NCBI RefSeq assembly: GCF_021290985.1
Contig: NZ_JAJOYU010000022.1
Span: 1-64,000, forward strand
Source: Rheinheimera soli
GTDB lineage: Bacteria > Pseudomonadota > Gammaproteobacteria > Enterobacterales > Alteromonadaceae
Direction: 5' to 3'
Length of the DNA: 64,000 nucleotides
A program made the translations under genes and the position numbers. Under the pieces are notes generated by a model. The model was given only the letters and a program-made list of their open reading frames with translations. It was not told the DNA's origin and made no database searches. Shown one piece after another: positions 53,868 to 63,090 of this stretch (position 1 is its first letter; the number at the start of each line of letters is the position of its first letter).

Positions 53868-55688
53868 ATGTTAACAACATCTTTCACTCAGGCGGATCAG
53901 AGATCGCGCCGTAAAATTTTGCCGACCCGCTTACATCATCCTGTTTTTTTATTAGCATTATCCAGCCTGTTATGTTGCACGCAGTTGAGTGCAGCACCAG
54001 CAGCTCCTGGCAAGCCTCAGATCGCATGGCAGGAAAGCAATGTCAGTCTGGTCAATGGCCAGTTTAGCATCCCAGTGCAATGGGATATGTGGTGGGGTAC
54101 CAACGGCAACGAGTGGAGCCTAACCCGCAATGGAACAGTAGTTTACAACTCCACCCTAACGCCAAATGGTCAGAATGCACAAAGTGGCAGCACCAGTTCG
54201 CTGGTCACCAGTGCAGGCAGTTATGAGTTTGTTGTGCAACTGTGCAATCAGCAAGGGGCCGAAAAAACCTGTACCGCCAGCGATAAACGAGTGATCACAG
54301 TGACAGGCTCCGGAGGTGGTGACACAGGCGGTGGTGATACCGGAGGCGGTGGTGATACCGGAGGCGGTGACGACGGTTTTGATCCCTGGACTGATATCAA
54401 TGTTGGCGCCTACCCTCACCCCTTAAAACAAAACAATGTCGCTCATAGCAACAGCACAGGAAAAATGGTCGGTGGTTATTTTGTTGAATGGGGTATTTAT
54501 GGTCGCAATTACCATGTGGCTGATATTCCTGCCAAAAACCTGACGCACCTGTTTTATGGTTTTATCCCGGTTTGTGGCCCCAATAGCTCACTGAATGATG
54601 CCAATCCACAAGGTTACGCCGCTTTGATGGCGCAATGCGCTGGAAAACCGGATTACACAGTGGTGGTGCATGACAAATTTGCTGCTTTAGAAAAATCTTA
54701 TCCGGGCGACACTTGGGATCAGCCGATACGGGGTATTTTTGCCGAGCTGTACCGGTTGAAAAAAACACATCCAAATCTGAAAATCTTACCTTCAGTCGGT
54801 GGCTGGACCTTGTCTGATCCGCTGTACACCATAGGTGTGAATGCTCAGGCCCGCGCCACTTTTGTTGAGTCCATTGTCGATATGATCCAAACCTACGACT
54901 TCTTTGATGGCGTGGATATCGACTGGGAATTCCCTGGCGGCGGTGGTGCCCACCCTACTCTTGGTTCTCCTCAGGACGGTGCTGGTTTTGCGTTATTGAT
55001 GCGTGACTTACGTCAGGCGCTGGATGCGTTAAGTGTGGAAACAGGCCGTACTTATGAGATCACGGCAGCCATGAGTGGTGGAGTACAAAAACTGCAACTG
55101 GTCGACTGGGAAGCAGCTCATCCGTACATGGACTACATCAACCTGATGACCTACGACTATTACGGAGCCTGGAACGGTGTGTTAGGCCATCAGGCTACTT
55201 TATACCCCAATCCAAACTCTCCATTGCCAGGTTTTAGTGCAGACGAAGCCGTACAGCATTTGCTGTCACGTCAGGTACCTGCAGGCAAAATCACCTTAGG
55301 CGCAGCTATGTATGGTCGCGGCTGGAAAAATGTCAGTAACGTCAGCGGTAATAATCCATTTACCGGCACTGGCGGTGCGGGCATCAGCGGTAGCTGGGAA
55401 GCTGGTATTGAAGACTATAAAAAAATCGAAACCGACTATATGGGTGGCGTGAATGGCACCGGAGCCAATGGCTTTAGTCTGCTGTGGGACGACACGGCCA
55501 AAGCCAGCTATGTCTGGAATTCCGCTGTCGGCACCTTAATCAGCTTCGACACTAAACGTTCTGTGCAAGCCAAAGGCAACTATGTATTGCAGCACCAACT
55601 GGGCGGCATTTTTGCCTGGGAACTGGATGCAGACAACGGCCATATCCTCAACGCTATGCATGAAGGTTTAGGCCATCCGGCGCAATAA
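53868..55688 (+). CDS. Secreted GH18 chitinase, ChiA type
   Basis: 606 residues. Long n-region signal peptide (cleavage near LSA-APA, residue 42), then a ChiA-type N-terminal fibronectin-like domain (about 45-146, GKPQIAWQESNVSLVNGQF), a Gly/Asp linker of repeated GGGDT units (about 149-169), then the catalytic GH18 barrel (about 195-600). The active-site motif FFDGVDIDWEFPGG has Asp347, Asp350, Asp352 and the acid/base Glu354. MTYDYYGAWN and the insertion SAVGTL support the processive ChiA class. It is the first gene of the chitin locus, with a candidate operator upstream and a terminator downstream. Confidence 0.93.
   Translation: MLTTSFTQADQRSRRKILPTRLHHPVFLLALSSLLCCTQLSAAPAAPGKPQIAWQESNVSLVNGQFSIPVQWDMWWGTNGNEWSLTRNGTVVYNSTLTPNGQNAQSGSTSSLVTSAGSYEFVVQLCNQQGAEKTCTASDKRVITVTGSGGGDTGGGDTGGGGDTGGGDDGFDPWTDINVGAYPHPLKQNNVAHSNSTGKMVGGYFVEWGIYGRNYHVADIPAKNLTHLFYGFIPVCGPNSSLNDANPQGYAALMAQCAGKPDYTVVVHDKFAALEKSYPGDTWDQPIRGIFAELYRLKKTHPNLKILPSVGGWTLSDPLYTIGVNAQARATFVESIVDMIQTYDFFDGVDIDWEFPGGGGAHPTLGSPQDGAGFALLMRDLRQALDALSVETGRTYEITAAMSGGVQKLQLVDWEAAHPYMDYINLMTYDYYGAWNGVLGHQATLYPNPNSPLPGFSADEAVQHLLSRQVPAGKITLGAAMYGRGWKNVSNVSGNNPFTGTGGAGISGSWEAGIEDYKKIETDYMGGVNGTGANGFSLLWDDTAKASYVWNSAVGTLISFDTKRSVQAKGNYVLQHQLGGIFAWELDADNGHILNAMHEGLGHPAQ
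54313..54377 (+). repeat. In-frame GGGDT linker repeats
   Basis: Tandem 12- to 15-base units (GGTGGTGACAC, GGCGGTGGTGATACC and variants) encode the flexible Gly/Asp linker of the first chitinase. The units differ in third positions, so it is not a perfect microsatellite. Confidence 0.6.
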
Positions 55689-55701
55689 CCATCTCAAAGC
55701 A

Positions 55702-55733
55702 ACGGGCCACAGTCAAAAATGGCCCGTTTTTTT
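55702..55733 (+). terminator. Intrinsic terminator after first chitinase
   Basis: ACGGGCCA (55702-55709) and TGGCCCGT (55720-55727) with a ten-base loop, followed by T7. Confidence 0.9.
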
Positions 55734-55765
55734 ATCTGCCACACAACAACTAAGAGAATAGCTTT

Positions 55766-58700
55766 ATGCAACAGGTACAAAAACTTTATCTGTGTGGGCT
55801 ACTGAGCCTGAGCAGTTTCAGCAGTCTTGCACTAGACTGCACCCCGCTGGCTTCATGGGATGCAGGCGGCACTTATGTCACCAATAATCAGGTGAAACAT
55901 CAAAACAAGGCTTACAAGGCCAACTGGTGGAACCAAAACCGTGATCCAGCTCTGTATTCCAACCCTTATCAGGAATGGAGCTTACTCGGCAATTGCGATG
56001 GCGTTACCCAAAATCAATTGCCTGTTGCAAGTATCACCAGCCCTGCTGCCAATACCAGCTTTGACACTGGTACTGTGATTAGCTTCAGTGCCAATGCCAC
56101 AGATCCGGATGGCAGTATCAGCAAAGTCGATTTTTATCTGAATAATCAGCTGTTAAGCTCAGACAGCAGCAGCCCTTATCAGGCCCCATGGACTGCAGTT
56201 GCAGGCAACCATCAGCTTTATGCAGTGGCTTTTGATAATGAAAATGCCAGCACTCAAAGCAGCACTATTGCCTTTACCGTGACCAGCGCACCGGGCAATC
56301 AACCGCCACAAGTCAGCCTCTCCTCTCCTGCCAATAACAGTCAGTACAGAACAGGCGAAACGATTTTAATCAGTGCCGCAGCCAGTGATAGCGATGGTAC
56401 CGTGGCCAAAGTGCAGTTTTATCTCGGCACCAGCTTATTGGCAGAACAAACCGCAGCGCCTTATACCACCAGCTGGACAGCAGTTGCGGGGCAGCAGCAA
56501 CTCAGAGTGGTGGCAACAGACAATCTGGGTGCAAGCAGCGAAGTCTCGGTTTTGGTTAATGTGACGGATGAGCAAAGTGGTCATGCCGCTTGTCGTCCTG
56601 ATGGTTTGTATGCCACGCCAAACCTGGATATACCTTATTGCACAGTGTACGACAGCAATGGCCGTGAGCTGATGGGCGCCGATCATAAACGCCGTATCAT
56701 TGGTTACTTCACCAGTTGGCGCAATGGCGCCAATGGCCAACCCACTTATTTAGTGCCTAATATTCCGTGGAGTAAAATCAGTCACATCAACTATGCCTTC
56801 GCCCATGTAAATGCCAGCAATCAGGTAGGCATAGGCAACACCCAAAGCGCCGCCAATGCGGCTACAGGTATGGAATGGCCAGGAGTGACAGGTGCAGAAA
56901 TGGACCCGGAATTTAACTACAAAGGCCACTTTAATCTGCTGAATAAATACAAAAAACAGTACCCGCATGTCAAAACCCTGATCTCCATTGGTGGCTGGGC
57001 TGAAACAGGTGGTTTCTTTAATGATACAGGTGAACGTGTGGCCAGCGGTGGTTTTTACAGCATGACCACCAATGCGGACAACAGCATTAACTACAACGGC
57101 ATCAATACCTTTGCCGACTCAGTCGTCAGTTTCCTGCGTACTTATGGTTTTGATGGCGCCGATATTGACTACGAGTACCCTTCCAGCATGAAAGACTCAG
57201 GCAACCCGGATGATTTCATCATAGCCAATGCCCGCCGTGGCGGCTTAATGGCTTCTTATGTGGTGTTGATGAAAACCTTAAGAGAAAAACTGGATGCGGC
57301 TTCAGTTGCGGATGGCAAACATTATCTGCTGACCATAGCCTCCCCTTCTTCGGGTTATCTGCTGCGTGGTATGGAAGCTTTTCCTGTCACCCAGTATCTG
57401 GATTACGTCAACATTATGACCTACGACCTGCATGGCGCGTGGAATCAGTATGTTGGGCCTAATGCAGCGCTGTTTGATGATGGACAAGACAACGAACTGG
57501 CGACCTGGAACTACTACAATTCGGCGCAGTACCAAAATATTGGTTACTTAAATACCGACTGGGCTTACCACTATTTCCGTGGCGCTATGCAAGCGGGCCG
57601 CATCAATATTGGTGTGCCTTATTACAGTCGCGGCTGGAACAATGTCACAGGCGGAACCAATGGTTTATGGGGTAAAGCACCACTACCAAACCAGAATCAA
57701 TGTCCGGCCGGTACGGGCGGTTCAGCACAAAACCAATGTGGCAGCGGAGCTGTAGGTATAGACAACCTCTGGCATGATTTGGGCAAAGATGGCGATGAAA
57801 TGCCAGCAGGCTCGAATCCGCTTTGGCATACCAAAAACCTGCAGGCTGGTATCTTAGGCAGTTATGCCAGCATTTATGGTTTGGATCCGGTTAATCAGCC
57901 TGCGGATCAACTGATTGGCACTTATCAGCACCATTACGACAGCACGCTGGTCGCGCCATGGCTTTGGAACAACAGCAAAAAAGTCTTCCTGTCGATTGAA
58001 GATGAAACCAGTATTGCCGCCAAAGCCGATTACATTATCGAAAGAGGCATAGGCGGTGTGATGTTCTGGGAGCTGGCCGGTGATTACAGCTACAACAGCA
58101 GCACAGGCGAATATGGTTTTGGTGATGATTTAACCAGTATCTTCTACAACAAATTTAAAACCGCTTCTTTGTACGGCAATCAGCGTGATCCACGGCCTTT
58201 ACCTGCCAGCAGTCTGGATCTGAACGTCAGTCTGGGTGGCTTTAAATTAGGTGATTCCAACTACCCACTGAATCCTAAACTGACACTGGTGAACAACAGC
58301 GGTCAAACCTTACCTGGTGGCACAAAAATCAGCTTTGATGTACCCACAGCAACAGGCAATAACGTCACAGATCAAAGTGGTTTGGGGACTACTGTGATTG
58401 AAGATGGCTCCAACAGCTCAGGCAACAACATTGGCGGTCTGGACAATGATTTCCATAGAGTAGAATTCACCCTGCCAGGCCATAGCCCTTTAGCTGCAGG
58501 TGCTACTTTGGAGATGACGCTCAACTACTACCTGCCTATCCCTATGCCGTCGAACTGGCGTGTCACAGTGGGGACAGAGTCTTTTGCACTGAAACAAGAC
58601 TACCCACAATTACCGGCAGGCACTATCAGTGCTGGCACTGGTGGTGATAGCGGCAATAACGGTGGCAGTTGCGCTGGCGTGCCTGCCACAGTAGTGACTT

Positions 58701-58840
58701 ACCCGGCCTGGCCTCAAGGCAATCATGCTGCAGGTGGAAACTACATTCGTTATCAGAACCTGATTTACAAAGCCAACTGGTGGACCAACTCAGTACCTGG
58801 TTCAGACAGCAGTTGGACCTTGATCTGCAGCGCTTCTTAG
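55766..58840 (+). CDS. Large multidomain GH18 chitinase
   Basis: 1024 residues. Signal peptide (about 1-22), an N-terminal CBM5/12-like domain (about 25-77, ANWW), two Ig-like repeats (about 84-173 and 180-267, ITSPAANTSFDTGTVISFSA and LSSPANNSQYRTGETILISA), a GH18 barrel (about 305-800) with FDGADIDYEYPSS (Asp463, Asp466, Asp468, Glu470), a ChiC-type C-terminal domain (about 815-955, PF06483-like) and a second CBM5/12 (about 975-1022, WTNSVPGSDSSWTLIC). Tyr replaces Trp in the DxDxE motif, common in the other GH18 subgroup. Starts 77 bases after chi1, beyond its terminator. Confidence 0.92.
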   Translation: MQQVQKLYLCGLLSLSSFSSLALDCTPLASWDAGGTYVTNNQVKHQNKAYKANWWNQNRDPALYSNPYQEWSLLGNCDGVTQNQLPVASITSPAANTSFDTGTVISFSANATDPDGSISKVDFYLNNQLLSSDSSSPYQAPWTAVAGNHQLYAVAFDNENASTQSSTIAFTVTSAPGNQPPQVSLSSPANNSQYRTGETILISAAASDSDGTVAKVQFYLGTSLLAEQTAAPYTTSWTAVAGQQQLRVVATDNLGASSEVSVLVNVTDEQSGHAACRPDGLYATPNLDIPYCTVYDSNGRELMGADHKRRIIGYFTSWRNGANGQPTYLVPNIPWSKISHINYAFAHVNASNQVGIGNTQSAANAATGMEWPGVTGAEMDPEFNYKGHFNLLNKYKKQYPHVKTLISIGGWAETGGFFNDTGERVASGGFYSMTTNADNSINYNGINTFADSVVSFLRTYGFDGADIDYEYPSSMKDSGNPDDFIIANARRGGLMASYVVLMKTLREKLDAASVADGKHYLLTIASPSSGYLLRGMEAFPVTQYLDYVNIMTYDLHGAWNQYVGPNAALFDDGQDNELATWNYYNSAQYQNIGYLNTDWAYHYFRGAMQAGRINIGVPYYSRGWNNVTGGTNGLWGKAPLPNQNQCPAGTGGSAQNQCGSGAVGIDNLWHDLGKDGDEMPAGSNPLWHTKNLQAGILGSYASIYGLDPVNQPADQLIGTYQHHYDSTLVAPWLWNNSKKVFLSIEDETSIAAKADYIIERGIGGVMFWELAGDYSYNSSTGEYGFGDDLTSIFYNKFKTASLYGNQRDPRPLPASSLDLNVSLGGFKLGDSNYPLNPKLTLVNNSGQTLPGGTKISFDVPTATGNNVTDQSGLGTTVIEDGSNSSGNNIGGLDNDFHRVEFTLPGHSPLAAGATLEMTLNYYLPIPMPSNWRVTVGTESFALKQDYPQLPAGTISAGTGGDSGNNGGSCAGVPATVVTYPAWPQGNHAAGGNYIRYQNLIYKANWWTNSVPGSDSSWTLICSAS

Positions 58841-58858
58841 TTTCCCTGTCGCTTGTTT

Positions 58859-58885
58859 GCGCCGGATTGACTCCGGCGCCTTTTT
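58859..58885 (+). terminator. Intrinsic terminator after second chitinase
   Basis: GCGCCGGA (58859-58866) and TCCGGCGC (58872-58879) followed by CTTTTT. It lies only 13 bases before the LPMO start codon, so read-through is needed for co-transcription, and the LPMO ribosome binding site AAGGAG lies directly after it. Confidence 0.85.
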
Positions 58886-58897
58886 AAGGAGATCTTT

Positions 58898-60103
58898 ATG
58901 AAAACATCACAACTTTTTACCGCAAGTCTGAGTCTGCTTGCCCTACTCTGTTCTTTTCACAGCCAGGCCCATGGTTATGTCGAATACCCCAAAGCCCGAC
59001 AGCAAATTTGTAAAGAAGATGGCGGTTACTGGTGGCCTGCTGATGGCTCTGGCATACCCAACCTCGCCTGTCGTGCCGCTTTTGTGCAATCCGGCGAATA
59101 CCCTCTGAGCCAGCACCACGAATTCTCCAGCAATGTGGCCAACTATCAGGATATCAACGCTGTAAAAGCCAAACTGACCACAGGCCTGCTTTGTGCTGGC
59201 GGTGACCCACGTAAAGCCGGTATGGATGCACCTTCAGCGCATTGGCACTACAGCACTATTGATCTAAGCCAACAAAACAGCCTGCAACTGAAGTTTAAAG
59301 CGACAACGCCACATAACCCCAGCTACTGGCAAGTGTATTTATCCAGCGCCGATTATGATCCGGCCACAGAGCTTTTAAGCTGGGATAAATTACAGTTGAT
59401 TCACCAGCAAGCGGATATCACAGCACAAGCAGGATATTATCTGCTGAACATCAGCTTGCCTGCCGATCGTCAGGGCAAAGCTGTACTTTATACCCGTTGG
59501 CAGCGAGAAGACGCAGCGGGCGAAGGTTTTTATAACTGTTCAGACTTATTGCTGGTGAATGGCAACTCAGAACCCGATCCTGAGCCGGTCTGGTTTGATA
59601 AAGGTGCCTATTTAACTTCAGGTCAAACAGGCTCAGCAGGTGAAACTGCGGTCTTGCGGGTATTTGACAGTTCAGGTCTGGAGTTGGCAGAACACAGTCT
59701 GCTTATCACAGAGGCAAATGCACAAAACCAACAATGGGCATTGGATTTAGGGCAGCAAGTCAACAACCAACAGAGCAACCTGCTTCGCATTGGATTGTTA
59801 GACAATGCGCTGATCACAGTGCAGCCCAACCCTACACAAAACCGCTTTTATCTGAGTAATAACAACCATTTTGTTAATCTCGATTTAAAACCAGCAGAAA
59901 CCACAACACCAGGCTGTGGCGGCATAGAAGCGGCTCAGATCTTTGCCTACCCTAACTGGCCGCAAAAAGACTGGAGCGGCCAGCCCAGCCATGCCAGTCA
60001 AGGCGACTATCTGTCCTATCAGAATAAAGTCTATCGCGCCAACTGGTGGACTCAGTCCATACCAGGCTCAGATAGCAGCTGGACTTTGATTTGTTCACTT
60101 TAA
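58898..60103 (+). CDS. AA10 lytic polysaccharide monooxygenase with CBM5/12
   Basis: 401 residues. The signal peptide ends SQA, so mature residue 1 is His25 (HGYVEYPKARQQIC), and with His139 (TTPHNPSYW) it forms the copper histidine brace. YTRWQREDAAGEGFYNCSD is the family segment near the copper site. A second domain (about 205-290, GAYLTSGQTG) resembles GbpA domain 2, and a C-terminal CBM5/12 (about 350-400) ends SIPGSDSSWTLICSL. It should oxidatively cleave crystalline chitin outside the cell, working with the two GH18 enzymes. AAGGAG lies seven bases before the ATG. Confidence 0.95.
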   Translation: MKTSQLFTASLSLLALLCSFHSQAHGYVEYPKARQQICKEDGGYWWPADGSGIPNLACRAAFVQSGEYPLSQHHEFSSNVANYQDINAVKAKLTTGLLCAGGDPRKAGMDAPSAHWHYSTIDLSQQNSLQLKFKATTPHNPSYWQVYLSSADYDPATELLSWDKLQLIHQQADITAQAGYYLLNISLPADRQGKAVLYTRWQREDAAGEGFYNCSDLLLVNGNSEPDPEPVWFDKGAYLTSGQTGSAGETAVLRVFDSSGLELAEHSLLITEANAQNQQWALDLGQQVNNQQSNLLRIGLLDNALITVQPNPTQNRFYLSNNNHFVNLDLKPAETTTPGCGGIEAAQIFAYPNWPQKDWSGQPSHASQGDYLSYQNKVYRANWWTQSIPGSDSSWTLICSL

Positions 60104-60117
60104 CAAACCAAAAACAT

Positions 60118-60144
60118 AAAGCCCGATAACAAGGATCGGGCTTT
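60118..60144 (+). terminator. Intrinsic terminator after LPMO gene
   Basis: AAAGCCCGAT (60118-60127) and ATCGGGCTTT (60135-60144) form a perfect 10-bp stem with built-in A and T tracts. Confidence 0.9.
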
Positions 60145-60277
60145 CGTTCAACTGCTGTGCTCAAGTGCTCAAACGCCTCTGCGACACAAATAGTTACAAA
60201 CTTATAAAAATAATAATTTACACAATAATCTAATTAAATTTACAGTGCGCGCCGGATTTAAGCGAAAAGGAATATCG

Positions 60278-60886
60278 ATGAAAACCACTGCTAAATTACT
60301 GCTCTTGTTACCTATATTTGTTTCTGCCCCTGCTGCTTTGGCCGCAGCTTCAGACCTAGCTGTTACTGCCGATATCGGCGCAACACGACAATCCGGAGAT
60401 GGTGAATCTGGCAATGCAGCTTCGTTTTCTGCAGGTGTTAGTTATCAGATCACGCCAAACTGGTCAGTGTTACTGAACTATACCGACTCGGGTGAAGCAG
60501 ATTTGCTGAGTATCAGTGATACTTTTGTAGGCGGTAATGTGGTGTATGACGCCACTTTATCTTTGGATAGCTCAGCTGTAGGGCTTTTTGCACAATACCT
60601 GACTGAACGTCAGGTTGAACACTGGTCCTTTGGTGGTCGTCTGGGTTTGGTGCGCTGGGACGCTGATGTGAACGTAACTGTGCATGCATCGCCCGATATT
60701 GGTCTGGCCGTAGCGTCCGATAAAGGAACTGATCTGGCCGCAGGTTTGCTCGCTCAGTATGCGTTAACCGAAAAATGGGACCTGACCCTGGGTCTGGACT
60801 CTATGCGTTACACCATTAGTTTTGACGGCGAGAGCACTGATGTCACCAACACCAGACTCTACATTGGTTTAAAAAACTCGTTTTAA
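60278..60886 (+). CDS. Small outer-membrane beta-barrel protein (OmpW/OmpA-barrel-like), copy 1
   Basis: 202 residues from ATG 60278 (AAAAGGAATATCG upstream). Signal peptide of about 22 residues (ending ALA), then an eight-strand barrel pattern, YQITPNWSVLLNYTDSG and YALTEKWDLTLGL, ending with C-terminal Phe (GLKNSF), the outer-membrane signature. A paralogue lies at 63091-63696. It follows the LPMO gene behind a terminator. A role in uptake of chito-oligomers is conceivable from position only; eight-stranded barrels are narrow. Confidence 0.8.
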   Translation: MKTTAKLLLLLPIFVSAPAALAAASDLAVTADIGATRQSGDGESGNAASFSAGVSYQITPNWSVLLNYTDSGEADLLSISDTFVGGNVVYDATLSLDSSAVGLFAQYLTERQVEHWSFGGRLGLVRWDADVNVTVHASPDIGLAVASDKGTDLAAGLLAQYALTEKWDLTLGLDSMRYTISFDGESTDVTNTRLYIGLKNSF

Positions 60887-60909
60887 CGCCATTGCCGCAA
60901 GTCACTGCA

Positions 60910-60938
60910 AAGCCCTGAAATATCAGTTCAGGGCTTTT
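60910..60938. terminator. Bidirectional terminator between barrel gene and CoA-transferase
   Basis: AAGCCCTGAA (60910-60919) and TTCAGGGCTT (60927-60936) form a perfect stem followed by TTC, between two converging genes. Confidence 0.8.
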
Positions 60939-60947
60939 CTGTTTCAG

Positions 60948-62225
60948 TTAAATGACTAAACCCCAATCCTGATGCGCTTCTTTAGCCAACTGCTCACGAA
61001 ATTGCGGTGCCGCTATCTCAATTAAAGCTCTGGCTCTTTCAGTCAAACTGCGTGCCCGCAAGTTTGCCACTCCAAACTCTGTCACCACATAATGCACATG
61101 AGCCCGGGTCGTGACCACACCAGCGCCAGGCGCCAATAAAGAACTGATTCGGGACACTGTGCCGCCCGCAGCTGTGGCTGGTAAAGCAATGACAGAACGA
61201 CCGCCTTCAGACAAAGCTGCACCACGCACGAAATCCATCTGCCCGCCTACACCCGAATAAATACGGGTTCCCAATGAATCCGCACACACCTGACCGGATA
61301 AATCCACCTGCAAAGCGCTGTTGATTGCCATCACCTGCGGGTTCTGCCGGATCACAGCCGTGTCATTGGTGTAAGCTACATCTAAAAACACCACTTCAGG
61401 GTTGTCATCCACAAAGTCATACAACGCCTGACTGCCCATCGCAAAAGTAGTGACTATTTTGCCCGGATGTTTTTTCTTATTACGGTTGGTAAACACGCCT
61501 TTTTCCAGCAAAGGTAAAACACCATCAGAGAACATTTCGGTATGAATACCTAAGTGTTGCCTGTCGCCAAGGCAAGCCAGAGTGGCATCAGGAATAGCCC
61601 CAATGCCCATTTGCAGGCAATCGCCATCGCGCACTAAACTGGCGACATGACGGCCTATCTGAGCTGTGATCGGATCAACCACAGCTGGTAAATGCAAAGG
61701 AATTGGACTCTCGAGCTCAACATAAGCCGCAAAATCTTTCAGATGCACAAAAGAATCGCCATGAGTACGGGGCATATTCGGATTGATCTGCGCTATGATT
61801 TTTTTTGCCGATTGCAAAGCTGCTCTGGTGGCTTCCACTGAAATACCAAGGCTACAGAGCCCATGTTTATCCGGCGGCGATACCTGAATAATAGCGGTAT
61901 CGAGCTTTTGCTCCCCACTGCGGAATAACTTAGGAATTTCCGATAAAAAGGCAGGTACATAATCAGCCAGCCCGGCATTTACCGCTGGGCGACTGGGTCT
62001 GCCAACAAAAAACACCCGTTGGCGCAAATGACCTTTTAATTCCGGTGAACACAAAGCTTCGCTGTGTTCTGTATGCAGGCTAAGTAAGGTCAGGTTTTGC
62101 TTATCTAAAGCGACACGGGCAAGACCATTGAGCATGGCATAGGGAGTTGCCGCCATCGAATGACACCAAATGGTTTCGTCATTTTGGATCAATGAAAGCG
62201 CCTGTTCGGCCGAATGACAACGCAT
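60948..62225 (-). CDS. Acetyl-CoA hydrolase/CoA-transferase family protein
   Basis: 425 residues of the class I CoA-transferase fold, acetyl-CoA hydrolase/transferase type. Two halves are visible: the N-terminal domain (about 1-185, QVSPPDKHGLCSLGISVE) and the C-terminal one with the catalytic Glu230 in GIHTEMFSDGV. The GVGGQMDFVRGA and GGRSVIALPATA stretches are typical of the butyrate/4-hydroxybutyrate CoA-transferase branch. It may move CoA between acetate and short acids, consistent with the thiolase gene nearby. Exact substrate not determined. Divergent from the lipoprotein gene. Confidence 0.88.
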   Translation of the reverse strand: MRCHSAEQALSLIQNDETIWCHSMAATPYAMLNGLARVALDKQNLTLLSLHTEHSEALCSPELKGHLRQRVFFVGRPSRPAVNAGLADYVPAFLSEIPKLFRSGEQKLDTAIIQVSPPDKHGLCSLGISVEATRAALQSAKKIIAQINPNMPRTHGDSFVHLKDFAAYVELESPIPLHLPAVVDPITAQIGRHVASLVRDGDCLQMGIGAIPDATLACLGDRQHLGIHTEMFSDGVLPLLEKGVFTNRNKKKHPGKIVTTFAMGSQALYDFVDDNPEVVFLDVAYTNDTAVIRQNPQVMAINSALQVDLSGQVCADSLGTRIYSGVGGQMDFVRGAALSEGGRSVIALPATAAGGTVSRISSLLAPGAGVVTTRAHVHYVVTEFGVANLRARSLTERARALIEIAAPQFREQLAKEAHQDWGLVI

Positions 62226-62436
62226 ATAAGTCCTCTGTTTCAGATAAATAGTCTGTGTAGTTTAGTTGGTTTTAATCAGGCGAATACTGATAAGGATCAA
62301 CAGAAACCATTGATAAAAGTAAATTTTTTGTTATCTTAGCCGGGTCAGTTCAAGCTGAAACAAGTTACAAAGCCACACTAAATTTTACAGAGCTTTTAGC
62401 GATGAAAGTCTGTTGTTCAACACAAGGATGAATGAA

Positions 62437-63000
62437 ATGAAAGCTGTTCTGTTATATCCCCTGCTGATAGTTGCTTTAGCGGGTTGCGCAGTGCAACAAG
62501 ATGCTGCTCCAGCCAAACCGGGCTTGACGGCCTGGGATGCCATAGTCATGTCTGAACAGTCAGCGCCCGCTGTCGTACCAGGTCTATTTTCGCTGGAGAT
62601 AAAAAATGCAGCAAAGGTAGGTAAGGTGGTTTACCTGAATACAGAATACGATTACCGCGACAGACGTAATGTCACTGTGGCACTGACTGCAAAAATGTTG
62701 GAGGAATTTGCCACACTGTATCCGGATCAAAAACCAGAGCAGTACTTTATTGGGAAAACCATAGTGGTGAATGGCGCAGCTTCACGTCAAACCATTTGGT
62801 TTATCAGCGAAGGTAAAGCATCGGAAAAGTATTATTTCCAAACCCATATTCCGGTATGGCAAACAGGCCAGATCCTGTCACCTTTAACGGCAAAGGCCTA
62901 TTGGAAACAAAACAAAAAAGCGTCAGAACAATCTTCAACTGCAGAAACACCAGAGCCAGAAGAAGCAACCAACTCAGGTGGACAAAAAGCTTCAGGCTAA
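62437..63000 (+). CDS. Predicted lipoprotein of unknown function
   Basis: 188 residues from ATG 62437. AAGG lies nine bases before it, which favours this start over an ATG three codons earlier that abuts the AAGG. The lipobox is ALAGC with Cys17. The middle (about 45-150, LFSLEIKNAAKVGKVVYLNTEYDYRDRRNVTVAL) is one globular domain with many aromatic and basic residues; the C-terminus (KKASEQSSTAETPEPEEATNSG) is low complexity. I recognise no domain. It is likely surface or periplasm-facing, next to a barrel gene. Confidence 0.6.
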   Translation: MKAVLLYPLLIVALAGCAVQQDAAPAKPGLTAWDAIVMSEQSAPAVVPGLFSLEIKNAAKVGKVVYLNTEYDYRDRRNVTVALTAKMLEEFATLYPDQKPEQYFIGKTIVVNGAASRQTIWFISEGKASEKYYFQTHIPVWQTGQILSPLTAKAYWKQNKKASEQSSTAETPEPEEATNSGGQKASG

Positions 63001-63090
63001 GCTCTGTCAGCCTGTTGCGATATTCATTCGTTTAGAAATACATAATTCAAAGTTCTGTGTAAGTCATTTATAAATAAAATAAGGATATTC

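Noticed and set aside
54313-54377. Possible short-tandem-repeat phase-variation tract in the chitinase linker
   Set aside because: Units are multiples of three and imperfect, so length change would alter linker length but not frame. It is an ordinary flexible linker.
5301-58887. Many open frames of 60-150 codons antisense to sucA, mfd, comEC, chitinases and others
   Set aside because: All lie opposite strong conserved genes and arise from GC-biased codons. None has a family match or own ribosome binding site that I can support.
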